This document shows positions 62,851-64,000 of a stretch of 64,000 nt of DNA, in pieces. The position numbers and the translations under genes were made by a program. The first letter of the stretch is position 1. Every line of letters starts with the position of its first letter. Source of the stretch: Rotaria macrura. Its lineage: Eukaryota > Rotifera > Eurotatoria > Philodinida > Philodinidae. The stretch is taken from assembly GCA_900239685.1 (NCBI GenBank), contig OENT01000613.1, positions 28,506-92,505 on the forward strand, given 5' to 3'. Below the pieces are notes generated by a model. The model had not been told where the DNA came from. It saw only the letters and a list, made by a program, of their open reading frames with translations, and made no database searches.

Positions 62851-63605
62851 GAGGGGTCGATGAATTTTATAAACCATTATATATACCCGTTTAAGATTTA
62901 TTAATCTCATAAACACTTTCCTGTACACTTTGAATTAATAAATCCTAGGAAGGATATACTATTAGTTACATTTTCATAAACCTTTTAGGGTATATGAGCA
63001 GTAATGTACCCTTGAAATGTATATTAACTTCATAAACCCTTCTTCGAAGGGTTTTTTATTCTTTGGTTTTTTCAAAAAGGTAACCGAGTAATAATAAGAG
63101 ACACTGGATCTTCTCTTATGTTCCAGGGTGAAAATTTTCCAGGGAATCTTCTATTACGAACCAATTTTTTCCCAATATTTAATTAAAAAGCGTTTTCTAC
63201 AAAACAAAGGTGATCTTCAGGATTTCCATTAGATTTTTCAGAGTTTTAAGGGTATCATTATCATTATGAAAACATTATCTTAATATTTCCACGTGAAAAC
63301 CCTAAGAATCAAACATATTTCGATGGAAAAACAGTAATTAACATTCCTAATTAGCAAAAGATTAAATAATTAAAGGGGTCTTCTATAATAGGTGGCAGGA
63401 GGGGGGGGGGGGGGGGGGGGGCGGTTACATTAATATACCCTCACTCGAAGGGTTTATGAAGTTAATATACATTTCAAGGGTGGGTATGTTCCTGCTCATA
63501 TACTCTAAATGGTTTATGAAAATGCAACGAATAACATAACCTTCGTAGGATTTACGAACTCAAACGGTATATAAAATGATTTATAAAATTCATCGACCCT
63601 TTGAG
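62851..63605. repeat. Foldback element with GGGTTTAT repeats and a 21-base G run
   Basis: Arms about 62851-63045 and 63440-63605 are diverged inverted copies sharing TCGATGAATTTTATAAA, CATTTTCATAAACC, ATATGAGCAG and TGAAATGTATATTAACTTCA. The motif CATAAACCCTTC recurs within each arm. The centre carries 21 consecutive G at 63401-63421. The whole lacks coding capacity. Confidence 0.8.
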
Positions 63606-63639
63606 GGATTTCTTATTCTACGTCTATTTTTCAAAGTTT

Positions 63640-64000
63640 AGGGGTCACCCGTTTATCTTTCTTTTCCTTTTGCCAAAGCAAAAAAATAAATAAATCCTCA
63701 ACCAAGAGAATATAAAGATGAAGGATTGAAAACAAAAATTATGTTTTATTTTCTAAAGATAAATGAATCTTTTATCTTTGAAAATAAAGGGGAAACTAAA
63801 GGAGCAAAGGATTCTTTTTTTTCGAGAAAACGTATGGGTAAACGTGTTCGAAGATTATGGAACTCACATGGGAAGAGAATCGTTTTTCATTGGACTGATA
63901 TGTTGTGAGTAAACCTAGGCTCGTGAGAAACAAACTCATATGGTAGCTTTTCAGTAGTATACAGTAGACTAGGGCTAGAAAACAGAAGAGTGAATTGCAA
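63640..64000. other. Window end, no gene seen
   Basis: A/T-rich DNA; one 60-codon frame has no supporting features. Confidence 0.4.

Noticed and set aside
1..64000. tRNA, rRNA and CRISPR arrays
   Set aside because: No cloverleaf with a canonical T-arm, no rRNA signature and no regular direct-repeat array was seen by eye.

Overview
The window is nuclear DNA of a small, AT-rich, intron-containing invertebrate genome. The best fit is a bdelloid rotifer. Introns are often only 50-100 bp (GT..AG). All recognisable genes are conserved animal genes. The 51-57 kb region encodes a two-copy 'IVWLD ... FLITSG ... IY' fold that I associate with expanded bdelloid families. Several genes have a splice acceptor just before the start codon or just after the preceding gene, as expected with spliced-leader trans-splicing, which has been reported in bdelloids. 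The phylum call is an inference; no rRNA, tRNA or mitochondrial marker is visible.

Layout. 0-33 kb is the conserved-gene half. It holds protein kinase D (minus, its 3' end cut by the window edge); then, head to head with it, RNase Z (ELAC1 type) followed 65 bp later by the ssDNA-binding protein SOSS-B/NABP (plus, probable operon). C15orf61 (plus) follows, convergent with RNF41/NRDP1 (minus, nine exons over 6.6 kb). After a 6.8 kb gene-free stretch comes an Otx-type homeobox gene (minus), and after a second gene-poor stretch NOPCHAP1-like and SNU13 (minus, probable operon of two box C/D snoRNP factors). Coding exons were joined by checking splice sites and reading phase at every junction; phases agree throughout PKD, ELAC1, NABP, C15orf61, RNF41 and SNU13.

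34-64 kb is the accessory half. It contains a decayed hAT transposon with an 8-bp target duplication and interstitial TTAGG-type arrays, a 5'-truncated LINE with a 23-bp target duplication, a short secreted Cys peptide ORF, a 339-bp hAT MITE with a perfect 8-bp duplication, and five further inverted-repeat or hairpin elements (arms from 36 bp to about 460 bp). It also holds two minus-strand genes of the bdelloid-type family. Much of the rest shows no convincing gene.

How it fits together: housekeeping genes (RNA processing, genome stability, signalling) lie in compact, probably polycistronic units, and mobile and foldback DNA fills the second half and the large introns. The items most worth following up are the two putative trans-spliced operons, the TTAGG arrays inside a hAT element, and the dense cluster of unrelated foldback elements.
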